NCBI GenBank assembly: GCA_943369755.1
Contig: CALROG020000002.1
Span: forward strand, 62,001-126,000
DNA length: 64,000 nucleotides
From: CALROG01 sp943369755
GTDB lineage: Bacteria; Pseudomonadota; Gammaproteobacteria; Burkholderiales; Burkholderiaceae_C
Direction: 5' to 3'
The notes below the pieces were generated by a model. The model saw only the letters and a list, made by a program, of their open reading frames with translations. It did no database searches and was not told where the DNA came from. Every line of letters starts with the position of its first letter. Within the stretch, counting starts at the first letter, position 1. Positions 53,218 through 62,281 of this stretch are shown here, piece after piece. Made by a program: the position numbers and the translations under genes.

Positions 53218-53889
53218 ATGGTAGCCCGCCCTCGCCCTGGAAAACTCTCACAACCGGTCGCCCTGGTCACCGGCTTCGACGCCTTTGGCGGCGATACGCT
53301 GAACCCAAGCTGGTTGATTGCCCAGGCCCTGCACGGCCAGCAGATTGCCGGGCACCGGGTGCTGGCCGCCCAGCTACCCACCGTGTTTGCCACTTCACTC
53401 CAGGTGTTGCAAAGCCATTTGCTGCAGTACCAGCCCGCCCTGGTGGTCTGCCTTGGGCAGGCCGGTGGGCGCGGCGCGATATCGCTGGAGCGTGTGGCCA
53501 TCAACATCAGCGATGCCCGCATCGCTGACAACGCCCGGAATCAGCCAATCGACACGCCGGTAGTGCCGCACGGGCCTGCCGCGTACTTCACCGGCCTGCC
53601 GCTCAAGGCCATGCTGGCGGCCATGCAGGAAGCGGGCATTGCCTGCGAGGTGTCCCAAACCGCCGGCACGTTTGTCTGCAATCAGGTGTTCTATGGCTTG
53701 ATGCACGCGCTAGCCACGCAGCACCGGTTCAAGGCGGTTCGCGGGGGCTTCATTCACGTGCCCTGGCTGCCCCAGCAGGGCATGCCAGCGATGTCGCTGG
53801 AAGAAATGGTGCGCGGCATCACGGTGGCACTGCGCTGCGCACTGGGCACCAGCCAAGACATCAACCTTGGTGCCGGCAGTCTTCACTGA
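53218..53889 (+). CDS. pcp: Pyroglutamyl-peptidase I
   Basis: Cysteine peptidase that removes N-terminal pyroglutamate. The 223 residues carry the triad Glu91 (ISLERVAINISD), Cys154 (TAGTFVCNQVFYGL) and His180 (GGFIHVPWLPQQ). The ATG overlaps no neighbour; divergent from the metallopeptidase gene. Confidence 0.95.
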   Translation: MVARPRPGKLSQPVALVTGFDAFGGDTLNPSWLIAQALHGQQIAGHRVLAAQLPTVFATSLQVLQSHLLQYQPALVVCLGQAGGRGAISLERVAINISDARIADNARNQPIDTPVVPHGPAAYFTGLPLKAMLAAMQEAGIACEVSQTAGTFVCNQVFYGLMHALATQHRFKAVRGGFIHVPWLPQQGMPAMSLEEMVRGITVALRCALGTSQDINLGAGSLH

Positions 53890-54107
53890 GGCGGCGTCGG
53901 GCCCTGCGGCGGGTCACGCACCAGTTGCCACGCCAGCCACATGCCCGCAACGGCGTTGCCCAGGGCGAACACCAGCACAATCACCAGCCCCAGGGTGTTG
54001 AGTGGCCGGTTTTGCACCAGCCAAGCCAATGCCATCGAGAGCCCATTCAGGATGAGCGCCATCCAGAACAGCGGGTTGCGTGGCTGATAAAGGCGGGAAA
54101 GTTTCAT
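53883..54107 (-). CDS. Small membrane protein, unknown function
   Basis: About 74 residues with two hydrophobic helices (FWMALILNGLSMALAWLV, LGLVIVLVFALGNAVAGMWL) and a Pro-rich C-terminus. ATG 54107 or 54113 could be the start; the latter overlaps the stop of the GST gene, so translation is coupled. Overlaps the 3' end of pcp by 7 bp. Not recognised. Confidence 0.7.
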   Translation of the reverse strand: MKLSRLYQPRNPLFWMALILNGLSMALAWLVQNRPLNTLGLVIVLVFALGNAVAGMWLAWQLVRDPPQGPTPPQ

Positions 54108-54112
54108 GTGCA

Positions 54113-54784
54113 TCAACCCGCAACGCTAAAAGGCCCGCCCTTTTCCAGGGCACGCTGATAGGCGGGCCGCTCATGAATGCGCCGCAAAAAGTCCATCAGA
54201 TTCGGCCGACTCTCGTTGAGCCCGCCACGCGCGGCAGCCGCCTCCAGCGGAAAGCTCATCTGGACATCTGCGCCGGTGAACTCGTCACCGGCAAACCACT
54301 GCGACTTGCCCAGTTCAGCCTCCATGTAGTCCAGATGCTGGCGAATATTGGGAAGAATGAAGGCGGACTTGGTTTTGGCCGAAATGGCTTTCGCAACCGG
54401 CCGCACGATCCAGGGCATTTTTGCCCTTTCGATCTGGTCAAACACCAGCTTGAGCAACAAGGGCGGCATCGCCGAACCCTCGGCATAGTGCATCCAGTAG
54501 CGGTAGCGCTGGCGCTCTGGAGTACCCGCCGCAGGCACCAGACGGCCCGCGCCATGCTGCTCAATCAGGTATTCGACAATGGCACCCGACTCAGCCAGAG
54601 TGAAGCCGCCATCAGAAATCACAGGCGACTTGCCCAGCGGGTGCACCGCGCGCAGCGCGGGCGGCGCCAGCATGGTCTGGCGGTCACGCTCATAGCGCTT
54701 TATTTCATAAGGCAAACGCAGCTCTTCCAACAGCCACAGCACGCGCTGGGAACGCGAGTTGTTCAGGTGGTGCACAACGATCAT
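54113..54784 (-). CDS. Glutathione S-transferase
   Basis: The 223 residues hold an N-terminal thioredoxin-like domain (VVHHLNNSRSQRVLWLLEEL with the Asn/Ser near the thiol site, LGKSPVISDGGFTLAESGAI) and an all-helical C-terminal domain. ATG 54784 begins the domain directly. Substrate unknown. Confidence 0.92.
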   Translation of the reverse strand: MIVVHHLNNSRSQRVLWLLEELRLPYEIKRYERDRQTMLAPPALRAVHPLGKSPVISDGGFTLAESGAIVEYLIEQHGAGRLVPAAGTPERQRYRYWMHYAEGSAMPPLLLKLVFDQIERAKMPWIVRPVAKAISAKTKSAFILPNIRQHLDYMEAELGKSQWFAGDEFTGADVQMSFPLEAAAARGGLNESRPNLMDFLRRIHERPAYQRALEKGGPFSVAG

Positions 54785-54870
54785 CTGACGCCTTTCGATT
54801 GCAAGGCTCAAATGGTAAGGGCTTTGGTCTGCTGACAGGGTTGGCCGGGGACAACGCCTAAAATACGCCG

Positions 54871-55722
54871 GTGTCCATACTCAACGCAGACCTGCATTGC
54901 CATTCCGTCGTCTCTGACGGCACCATGATCCCCGAAGACCTGGCTGCGCGCGCCGCTGCCAACGGTGTTGAACTTTGGGCGCTGACCGACCACGACGAAA
55001 TCGGTGGCCAGCAACGTGCGGCGGCGGCGGCCCGGGCCCAGGGCATGAAGTACCTTACCGGCACTGAAATTTCAGTAACTTTCGCTGGCCAGACCGTCCA
55101 TATCGTGGGGCTGGGCTTTGACCCCAACCACGCCGGCATGCTGGAGGGTCTGACCGCCACCCGGGGTGGGCGTGGCCAGCGGGCCATGGAGATGTCTGAC
55201 CAGCTGGCACGGGTCGGCATCAAGGACGCCTACCAGGGCGCGCTCAAATACGTGGGCAACCCCGAGCTGATCTCGCGCACCCACTTTGCGCGGTTTCTGG
55301 TGGAAACCGGCGTCTGCAAGGAAACATCCGAGGTGTTTCGCAAATACCTTACTGAAGGCAAGCCGGGTTATGTTGCGCATCGCTGGGCCTCGCTCGCCGG
55401 TGCTGTTCAATGGATCACGCAGGCCGGCGGTGCTGCGGTAATTGCCCACCCGGCCCGCTACAAGTTCAGTGCCAACGAAGAATACGCACTGTTCACGGAA
55501 TTCAAGGCCCATGGCGGCCGGGCGGTGGAAGTCGTGACCGGCAGCCACACTGCGGCTGAGGCCGTTCAATACGCTGAAACTGCACGCGAGTTTGGCCTGG
55601 CGGCCTCCCGCGGCAGCGACTTTCACAGCCCTGATGAAAGCCACACCGACCTGGGCAAGCTGCCTTACCTGCCCGGTGATCTCACGCCGGTCTGGGAGCT
55701 GCTCGCGGACCGTATTCAGTGA
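54871..55722 (+). CDS. PHP-domain 3',5'-nucleoside bisphosphate phosphatase (RnmTrpH-like)
   Basis: PHP phosphoesterase with the metal ligands in NADLHCHSVVSDG, LTDHDEIGGQ, TGTEISVTF, VIAHPARY and GSDFHSPDE. The 283 residues match proteins that dephosphorylate pAp and mature 5' RNA ends. GTG start at 54871. The EamA transporter gene overlaps by 4 bp. Confidence 0.92.
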   Translation: MSILNADLHCHSVVSDGTMIPEDLAARAAANGVELWALTDHDEIGGQQRAAAAARAQGMKYLTGTEISVTFAGQTVHIVGLGFDPNHAGMLEGLTATRGGRGQRAMEMSDQLARVGIKDAYQGALKYVGNPELISRTHFARFLVETGVCKETSEVFRKYLTEGKPGYVAHRWASLAGAVQWITQAGGAAVIAHPARYKFSANEEYALFTEFKAHGGRAVEVVTGSHTAAEAVQYAETAREFGLAASRGSDFHSPDESHTDLGKLPYLPGDLTPVWELLADRIQ

Positions 55723-56618
55723 GCGCGCGGCGAAGGTCCGGTGCGCTGGCCGGCATCGCGCTGGCAATTGCGGCTGTGGCCTGTTTCGCCACGCTGGACA
55801 CTACCACCAAGTACATCAGTTTTGGCGTGCCAGTGCTGATGGCGCTGTGGTTCCGTTACCTGTTCCAGGCAGTTGCCACCGCGTTGGCCGTGCTGCCCAC
55901 GCGCGGCCTTGCAGTGCTGCGCACGGCGCACCCAAAATTTCAGTGTCTGCGCGGCGTTCTGCTGCTGCTGACCAGCCTGTTCGCCTTCTTCAGCCTCAAG
56001 TACATGCCAGTCGGTGAGTTCACCGCCATCGTCATGATCACGCCGCTGGTCATCACTGTTCTGGCCGCTACCCATTTGAAGGAACGGGTCTCGCCATTGC
56101 GCTGGACGCTGGTGGCAGGCGGCTTTGCCGGCACCATGATCATCGTGCGCCCTGGCGGCGACGATTTCACCTGGGCGCTGCTGCTCCCGCTGGGCCTGGT
56201 GGCCACCAATGCCTGGTTCCAGGTGCTGACCAGCAAACTCGCCCGCACAGAAGACCCAATGACCATGCACCTGTACACCGGCTGGGTCGGCGCACTGCTG
56301 TCCTCGCTGGCGTTGCCCTTTGTCTGGACGTCGCTGGACTCCTGGACGCTATGGGCGGGCCTGTGCCTGATGGGGCTCATGGGTACGGTTGGCCACTTCA
56401 TGTTGATCCTGGCCTACCAACGCGCACCGGCGGCCACGCTCACGCCTTACCTTTACGCCCAGATCGGGTTTGCCATGCTCGGCGGCTGGCTGGTTTTTGC
56501 CCACGTGCCCGACCAGTGGTCGCTGCTCGGCATCGCATTGGTGGCAATCTGCGGTGCGGTCGGTGCCTGGCTCACCGTACGCGAAAGCCGCGTGCTCGTA
56601 AAACCGGTTGAGGCCTGA
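55719..56618 (+). CDS. EamA/DMT-family membrane transporter
   Basis: The 299 residues form about ten hydrophobic helices in two EamA halves; LFAFFSLKYMPVGEFTAIVM and GTVGHFMLILAYQRAPAATL are typical. GTG 55719 overlaps the PHP gene stop (GTGA). Exported metabolite unknown. The YciO-type gene follows at 3 bp. Confidence 0.92.
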   Translation: MSARRRSGALAGIALAIAAVACFATLDTTTKYISFGVPVLMALWFRYLFQAVATALAVLPTRGLAVLRTAHPKFQCLRGVLLLLTSLFAFFSLKYMPVGEFTAIVMITPLVITVLAATHLKERVSPLRWTLVAGGFAGTMIIVRPGGDDFTWALLLPLGLVATNAWFQVLTSKLARTEDPMTMHLYTGWVGALLSSLALPFVWTSLDSWTLWAGLCLMGLMGTVGHFMLILAYQRAPAATLTPYLYAQIGFAMLGGWLVFAHVPDQWSLLGIALVAICGAVGAWLTVRESRVLVKPVEA

Positions 56619-56621
56619 GCC

Positions 56622-57245
56622 ATGGCGCAGCACTTTGAAGTTCACCCCGACAACCCCCAATTGCGCCTGCTCAAACAGGCCGTGAGTCTGCTTGAACGGG
56701 GCGGCATTGTGGCCGTGCCCACCGATTCCAGCTACGCGCTGGCCTGCCACCTTGACGACAAAGCCGCTGCCGACCGGCTGCGCCAGATTCGCGGCGTGGA
56801 CGACAAGCACCACCTCACGCTGCTATGCCGAGACCTGAGCGAGCTTGCCAACTACGCCAGGGTAGACAACAAGCAGTACCGCTTGCTCAAGTCGGCAACG
56901 CCTGGTGCCTATACCTTCATTCTGGAGGCCACCAAGGAAGTTCCGCGCCGTCTGAGCCACCCCCAGCGCAAAACCATCGGCCTGCGGGTGCCTGACCACA
57001 AAGGCTTGCAGCAGTTGCTGGCCTTGCATGGTGCCCCCCTGCTGGCCACCACGCTGATCCCCCCCGGCGAGACCGAGCCCCTGAATGACGCAAACGAAAT
57101 CCGCGCGCGCTTTGAGCATCTGATTGCTGGGGTGATCGACGCCGGGGCCTGCCCCTCGCAACCCACGACCGTGATTGACATGCACGAGGGCGAGCCCATG
57201 GTGGTGCGCCAGGGGCGCGGCGAGCTGGGGCGCCTCGGTCTGTGA
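56622..57245 (+). CDS. YciO/Sua5-family threonylcarbamoyl-AMP synthase-like protein
   Basis: The 207 residues show GGIVAVPTDSSYALACHL, IRGVDDKHHLTLLCRDLSEL and GAYTFILEATKEVPRR, the YrdC/YciO fold. The active-site K-R-x-D region is changed (RQIRGVDDKHH), as in YciO rather than TsaC, so function in t6A synthesis is not certain. Confidence 0.88.
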   Translation: MAQHFEVHPDNPQLRLLKQAVSLLERGGIVAVPTDSSYALACHLDDKAAADRLRQIRGVDDKHHLTLLCRDLSELANYARVDNKQYRLLKSATPGAYTFILEATKEVPRRLSHPQRKTIGLRVPDHKGLQQLLALHGAPLLATTLIPPGETEPLNDANEIRARFEHLIAGVIDAGACPSQPTTVIDMHEGEPMVVRQGRGELGRLGL

Positions 57246-57268
57246 GCGCCGTCTGAGACAATCCCCCA

Positions 57269-57943
57269 GTGGACATAGCCAACCTGATTCAAACCGTCGC
57301 GATCTACGCACTGCCCGTGCTGTTCGCCATCACCATCCATGAGGCCGCCCACGGCTATGCGGCGCGCCATTTTGGTGACAACACCGCCTACATGCTGGGG
57401 CGCATCACGCTCAACCCCATCAAGCATATTGACCCGGTGGGCACCATCCTTATGCCGTTGCTGCTGTACTTCAGCACAAACGGGCTCTTCCTATTCGGTT
57501 ACGCAAAGCCAGTACCCGTGAATTTTGGAAATCTGCGCAATCCAAAACGCGACATGATTTGGGTCGCTTTGGCTGGGCCTGCTTCAAATCTGGTCCAAGC
57601 GCTGGTATGGGCGATCGGGTTCGCCGTGCTGCGCGAGGCAGGCGCACAGGAGCCGTTTTTCCTGATTATGTGTCTGGCTGGCGTCCTCACCAACATGGTG
57701 ATGTGGGCATTCAATCTGTTTCCGTTGCCACCACTTGATGGAGGCAGGATCCTTGTCGGATTGCTCCCTTGGCGTTGGGCTAGCCTATTGAGCCGGGTTG
57801 AACCATGGGGATTTTTTGTTGTTCTTGGCTTGGTTTTGTTGGGTGCAATGGGATCCATTTGGCTCATGCCATTGCTAAAGGTGGGCTATTCAGCTCTTGA
57901 TTTCATTAATTTGCCAACACCTCTTCCCCCCCGCATGCGATGA
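57269..57943 (+). CDS. Site-2-type membrane protease (M50)
   Basis: The 224 residues have the zinc motif FAITIHEAAHGYAARHFG in helix 1 and PLPPLDGGRILVGLLPW with the third ligand (LDG), with four to six TM helices. GTG start at 57269. The DNA from about 57490 to 57930 is visibly poorer in G+C than neighbours and the first third of the gene. trpS overlaps by 4 bp. Confidence 0.93.
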   Translation: MDIANLIQTVAIYALPVLFAITIHEAAHGYAARHFGDNTAYMLGRITLNPIKHIDPVGTILMPLLLYFSTNGLFLFGYAKPVPVNFGNLRNPKRDMIWVALAGPASNLVQALVWAIGFAVLREAGAQEPFFLIMCLAGVLTNMVMWAFNLFPLPPLDGGRILVGLLPWRWASLLSRVEPWGFFVVLGLVLLGAMGSIWLMPLLKVGYSALDFINLPTPLPPRMR

Positions 57944-59220
57944 GCACCACCCGCTTCCTCACCGGCATCACCACCACCGGCACGCCCCACCTGGGCAACT
58001 ACGTGGGTGCCATCCGCCCGGCGGTAGCCGCCAGCCGTCAGGCCGACATTGAAAGTTTTTACTTCCTGGCCGACTATCACGCGCTGATCAAATGCGACGA
58101 GCCCGCAAGAATCCAGCGCTCCACGCTGGAGATCGCTGCCACCTGGCTGGCCGCCGGGCTGGACACTGAGCGGGTGTACTTCTACCGCCAGTCCGATATT
58201 CCTGAAATCCCCGAACTTACCTGGCTGTTGACCTGCGTCACCGGCAAAGGCGTGCTGAACCGCGCCCATGCCTACAAAGCCTCGGTGGACAAGAACACCG
58301 CAGCCGGCACCGACGCGGATGCGGACGTCACTGCCGGCCTGTTCATGTACCCGGTACTGATGGCGGCCGACATTTTGATGTTCAAGTCCCACAAAATTCC
58401 GGTGGGCCGCGACCAGATTCAGCACATCGAGATGGCGCGCGACATGGCGTCAAGTTTCAATCACCTCTATGGCGAGCACCTGGTGCTGCCCGAGGCCGTG
58501 ATCGACGACGCGGTAGCCACGCTGCCTGGGCTGGATGGCCGCAAGATGAGCAAGAGCTACGACAACACCATCCCGCTGTTTGTGCCGCGCGAACAAATGC
58601 GCAAGCTCATCATGGGCATCCTGACCGACTCCCGCGCACCCGGCGAACCCAAAGACACCGAGGGCTCGGCCCTGTTTCAGCTCTATCAGGCCTTTGCCTC
58701 GACCGACGAAACACTGGCGTTGCGCAAAGCCTACGCCGAAGGCATTGCATGGGGCGACGCCAAGCAACTGGTGTTTGAGCGGATTGACCGCGACATTGCC
58801 CCGATGCGCGAGCATTACCAGGCCATGGTCAGCAACCCGGCGGCCGTCGAAGCAATTCTGAAGGCCGGGGCTGAAAAAGCCCGCGCGCTGTCGCACCCCT
58901 TCATGGCGCAGTTGCGTCAGGCGGTGGGCCTGCGCAACCTGTCGGCGCACGCTGAGGCAGGCGCAAAAGACAAGCCCGCCAGGGCGGCCATGCCGGGCTT
59001 CAAGCAGTACCGCGAAGCGGATGGCAAGTTTTACTTCAAGCTGGTCGATGCGGGTGGCGCGTTGCTGCTGCAAAGCCCCGCCTTTGAGTCCCCCAGGGAA
59101 CCCGGCCAACTGATCGCCCGGCTCAAAGCACGGGAAAACGACGCCGTGGCCCAGGTCAGCGGCTGGTGGGTGGCCGGGGTTGACGCCCCCATGGTGCTGG
59201 CCCGGTTGGTCGACACTTGA
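57940..59220 (+). CDS. trpS: Tryptophanyl-tRNA synthetase
   Basis: Class I synthetase for tRNA-Trp. The 426 residues show TGTPHLGNYVGAIRP (HIGH motif HLGN) and GRKMSKSYDNTIPLF (KMSKS). It is longer than the 330-residue E. coli enzyme because of a C-terminal extension from about 335 (KPARAAMPGFKQYRE, DAGGALLLQSPAFESP), seen in Burkholderiales TrpS. Confidence 0.96.
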   Translation: MSTTRFLTGITTTGTPHLGNYVGAIRPAVAASRQADIESFYFLADYHALIKCDEPARIQRSTLEIAATWLAAGLDTERVYFYRQSDIPEIPELTWLLTCVTGKGVLNRAHAYKASVDKNTAAGTDADADVTAGLFMYPVLMAADILMFKSHKIPVGRDQIQHIEMARDMASSFNHLYGEHLVLPEAVIDDAVATLPGLDGRKMSKSYDNTIPLFVPREQMRKLIMGILTDSRAPGEPKDTEGSALFQLYQAFASTDETLALRKAYAEGIAWGDAKQLVFERIDRDIAPMREHYQAMVSNPAAVEAILKAGAEKARALSHPFMAQLRQAVGLRNLSAHAEAGAKDKPARAAMPGFKQYREADGKFYFKLVDAGGALLLQSPAFESPREPGQLIARLKARENDAVAQVSGWWVAGVDAPMVLARLVDT

Positions 59221-59320
59221 CCAAAGGCTGGCCAGCGCTCATGAATTCTGTATGCAAAATTTGCTGATCAGCGGTATCCTTGACCGCTGTAACCCGATTG
59301 GATGAAAGAACTTTTCGCTT

Positions 59321-59914
59321 ATGACCCTCTATGTCATTGACGACCACCCCCTGATGCGGGAAGCCGTGGTAATGCTGCTGCGCCGTATGCGTGGCGGTGC
59401 CAACGTTGTGGAACTCGACCGCCTGGGCGGCATCAAGTCGGCAGTCAAAACCCACGGCGAACCAGAGCTTTTTTGCCTGGACCTGAAGTTGCCCGACACC
59501 CTGGGCACCTCGGGCATTCTGGAGCTCAAGGGCATGTATCCCAACACGCCACTGGCGGTGCTGTCGGCCTCCCCGGCCGCTGACGCCGAAGAGCAGTGCA
59601 TTGAAGCGGGCGCAGACATCTACATCGAGAAGTCTTCAGGCGCAAGCGAGATCGGGGCCGCCTTGCGGGCCCTGCTGAATGCCGATGGGGGTTTTGAAGA
59701 GCTGACCCCGGCCGACAACAAACTGTCCAAACGCCAGAAGCAACTGATCATCATGCTCGACCGCGGGCTTTCCAACCGGGAAATTGCCGAAGAGCTGGGC
59801 ATCAGCGAGCACACCGTCAAAGTGCACCTGTGGCGCCTGTTCCGCCGCCTGGGTGTGAAAAGCCGCACCCAAACCATTCACTACGCCCGTGTTCACGGCA
59901 TGTTGATCAACTGA
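59321..59914 (+). CDS. NarL/FixJ-type response regulator
   Basis: The 197 residues comprise a receiver with VIDDHPLMREAV and phospho-acceptor Asp54 (FCLDLKLPDTLG), and a LuxR-type HTH (LSKRQKQLIIMLDRGLSNRE, ELGISEHTVKVHLWRLFRRL). It runs into the convergent histidine kinase gene (22-bp overlap), its likely partner. No strong promoter is read in the 100-bp gap upstream. Confidence 0.93.
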   Translation: MTLYVIDDHPLMREAVVMLLRRMRGGANVVELDRLGGIKSAVKTHGEPELFCLDLKLPDTLGTSGILELKGMYPNTPLAVLSASPAADAEEQCIEAGADIYIEKSSGASEIGAALRALLNADGGFEELTPADNKLSKRQKQLIIMLDRGLSNREIAEELGISEHTVKVHLWRLFRRLGVKSRTQTIHYARVHGMLIN

Positions 59915-61302
59915 ACTGTGGCAGCCCGCTCGGCCGCCTGTTGCGGGTTGGTTGGATTGAGCATCAACCTGAACAAGGTGCCGCGGCCTGGGCGTGACAG
60001 CAAGCCCAAGGGGTGGCCCAAAATGTGGGACAACCTGGCCACGATGTGCAGGCCCAGGCCAAAGCCGTCTTCAGTGCCCCCGTGCGACGGCACCTTGTAG
60101 AACTCCCGGAAAATTTCACGCTGATGTTCCGGCGCAATTCCCATCCCGGTATCCCAAATCTCGATGCGCCGACCACTGGCTGTAACGCGTGAGGCCACCA
60201 GAATGCCGCCGCGTGCGGTGTACTTGACGGCGTTGGAGATCAGGTTGCCAACAATGCGCTGCAACAAAATTGGGTCAGACATCACTGTCCCCGGCACCAC
60301 ATGCACCCGGAATTCCAGGCCCTTGGCTTGAGCCAAAGGCCGGTACTGGAGTTCCAGGTCATGCAGCAACTTGTCCAGGTGCACCGGTTCGATGTTGAGC
60401 CGGATCTTGCCGGAGTCCAGCCGCACCAGATCAAACAGCGAGTCAAACAGCGCATTGACCGCCTTGGTGGATTCAACGATTTTGGGCGCAATTTCGCCCG
60501 CCAGCTCGGGCTCACTTCCTAGCCAGTCGGCATACAGGCCAAGGGCGTGTACAGGCTGGCGCAGATCGTGCGCAGCACTGGCCAGAAACCGGTTCTTGAT
60601 CTCTACAGCATCCAGCGCCGCCTGGGTCTGGCGGGTAAGCGACTCGATCAGCTGCATGTTGCGGTACTGCAGCTCAAAGTTTCTGCGGTGCGTCACATGC
60701 AACCGGAGTCCGGCCTGCAACAGCAATTGCCAGTAAATGAGCAACAAGGTCAGCAACCAGTAGTGATAGGTCGGGCCCTGGAACCTCAGTTCAAAGCCGA
60801 TACGCCAGAACATCACCGCCGCAGGGATCAACGCCAGCACATGCAGGTAAATCCGCATGGTGCGCAGATGCGACGAAAAGCTGTTGATCGCGAACATGCC
60901 CAAACCGGCCAGGATCAGCCAGCAGATGAACTGATCGGCCAGCGTCGCACGGTCAAAGTGCAGCAGCGGCGTCAAACCCCAGGCCAGCGCACTCAGCGGC
61001 CAGACCCAGCCATAGCGGGCAAAGTAGTTGGCCTGCGCCGCAGCGTCTTCGCTCTCGACCGAATTGATGTACTTGCGCAGCACGCCCAACCGGAGAAAAG
61101 CAACGCCCAACGCCAGCGCCGCCCAAACGCCCAGCGCCAGCGCACTCACGTTGGTCCAAAGCACCATCAGCAACAACGCAATCAACCCGAAGCCGATGTA
61201 TTGCGTGCTGCGCGCGGTGCGCATCAGGTTGCGGATCAGCTCGCCGTTGACCCATTGCGCTTCAGCGGCGGTTGCGCCAAACGGTTGAATGTCAGGTTTC
61301 AT
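59893..61302 (-). CDS. Membrane sensor histidine kinase
   Basis: The 469 residues have six hydrophobic helices in residues 36-200, a short coil, a HisKA domain with His245 (RFLASAAHDLRQPVHALGL), and an HATPase with GNLISNAVKYTARGG, EIWDTGMGIAP and GFGLGLHIVARL. No receiver is attached. ATG 61302 is chosen as the frame upstream has no likeness. Overlaps the response regulator tail-to-tail. Confidence 0.93.
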   Translation of the reverse strand: MKPDIQPFGATAAEAQWVNGELIRNLMRTARSTQYIGFGLIALLLMVLWTNVSALALGVWAALALGVAFLRLGVLRKYINSVESEDAAAQANYFARYGWVWPLSALAWGLTPLLHFDRATLADQFICWLILAGLGMFAINSFSSHLRTMRIYLHVLALIPAAVMFWRIGFELRFQGPTYHYWLLTLLLIYWQLLLQAGLRLHVTHRRNFELQYRNMQLIESLTRQTQAALDAVEIKNRFLASAAHDLRQPVHALGLYADWLGSEPELAGEIAPKIVESTKAVNALFDSLFDLVRLDSGKIRLNIEPVHLDKLLHDLELQYRPLAQAKGLEFRVHVVPGTVMSDPILLQRIVGNLISNAVKYTARGGILVASRVTASGRRIEIWDTGMGIAPEHQREIFREFYKVPSHGGTEDGFGLGLHIVARLSHILGHPLGLLSRPGRGTLFRLMLNPTNPQQAAERAATVQLINMP

Positions 61303-61386
61303 TGGCAGCCAGTCTAGCGCTGTCGCGCCACGGCCCTGGCCCGGCGTGCATAGAATGGGTTTTGCCCGATTCAGAACGGAAGCCCC

Positions 61387-61701
61387 ATGAAGCATGCACT
61401 GCCCCTGATTGCCATCGCCGCCCTCGTCGGCTGCGCCTCCAACGCCCCCCCGCAAGGCCCATCGCAATGGGGCTACCAGCAGGGGCAGGCAGCGCCCACC
61501 GTCATCTCTGAAGTTGAAGCCGAGACCCTGACCGGCCAGTACCGGGAGTTGAAGCTCAAACGCGAAGAAATCGCCAGCGCCATGGCCGCTGCCCGCGACC
61601 CCAACGTGCGCGCCAACTACGCCCGGATCATTGACGACCTGTCACGCAACATGGCCCCGCTGGAGTACCGGCTGCGTTCAGCAGGCCGCCCGATCCCCTG
61701 A
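61387..61701 (+). CDS. Small putative lipoprotein
   Basis: The 104 residues begin with a lipoprotein signal (MKHALPLIAIAALVGCASNA, lipobox LVGC), then a linker and a helical segment (YRELKLKREEIASAMAAARD). Unknown function. A terminator lies right after the stop. Confidence 0.82.
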   Translation: MKHALPLIAIAALVGCASNAPPQGPSQWGYQQGQAAPTVISEVEAETLTGQYRELKLKREEIASAMAAARDPNVRANYARIIDDLSRNMAPLEYRLRSAGRPIP

Positions 61702-61704
61702 AAG

Positions 61705-61733
61705 CAAAAAACCCCGCGCGAGGTGGGGTTTGT
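61705..61733 (+). terminator. Intrinsic terminator after lipoprotein gene
   Basis: AAACCCC and GGGGTTT form the stem; GC AAAAAA and TTTGTGC extend it. Confidence 0.8.
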
Positions 61734-62083
61734 GCTTGGCGGGAGGGTGTCTTCCAGAAGATCGGCTGCAGCCCGCATGAATGCTAGGCTTTTCGAATCT
61801 TCAAAATCGAAGTACCCCCAAAAATACCCCCGTTAGGTTCTCAGTAGTCACTAGCCCGCCAAAGCATGCGAGACGTTACCGTCGCTTAGTGAACGAAAAA
61901 GAAATAAATTGCGATGTTGCGCCAATACCGCAGAAGACTAGACGTCTCCGCCCGCTTTGGGTGTGACCACACAGCTGCCGCATCGTTGGGCACCGTCTAG
62001 CTGATCGCCGACCCCCAAGGCTCCCCGTCCGTCATGACGGGTTCGCCGGGAATTTACGGAGCGCGGTCAACAAGTACCATCAA
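61734..62083. other. Gene-free boundary between core and second accessory segment
   Basis: No gene is supported. Base composition shifts to lower G+C. It holds two TACCCCC copies 12 bp apart (61813-61831 region, separated by AAAAA) and the inverted repeat CCCGTC-CGTCAT-GACGGG at 62024-62041, 43 bp past the end of the leftward operon, which may be its terminator although no T-run follows. Confidence 0.5.
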
Positions 62084-62281
62084 CTATTGCCTACCGCTTA
62101 CGAACTTGAATAGCCGACCAATGAACTCGTTAACGGTTTTGCCTACGTTGACCTCTTTGTTCGTCTGTTTGTGGCCTTCCAGCCGAGTAGGGGCAACGCC
62201 CCATACGCGGCGCATTTGGCTGTCGAGCTGCTGTAGCCGAACCCTCAGTGGCTCTGTCCGCGGATCTTGAGCCACGGTCAT
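62084..62281 (-). CDS. Small hypothetical third gene of stator-like operon
   Basis: A 65-residue basic protein (RVRLQQLDSQMRRVWG, HKQTNKEVNVGKTVNEFIG) with no TM helix or signal. Its ATG overlaps the stop of the MotB-like gene by 4 bp (ATGA), so it is translated with it. I know no family for it. It stands where Zorya systems have ZorC/ZorD or ZorE, but is far too small for these. Confidence 0.6.
   Translation of the reverse strand: MTVAQDPRTEPLRVRLQQLDSQMRRVWGVAPTRLEGHKQTNKEVNVGKTVNEFIGRLFKFVSGRQ

Noticed and set aside
62034..62270. Plus-strand 78-residue frame opposite the third stator-operon gene
   Set aside because: Shadow of the minus-strand 65-residue gene, which has 4-bp coupling with its operon.
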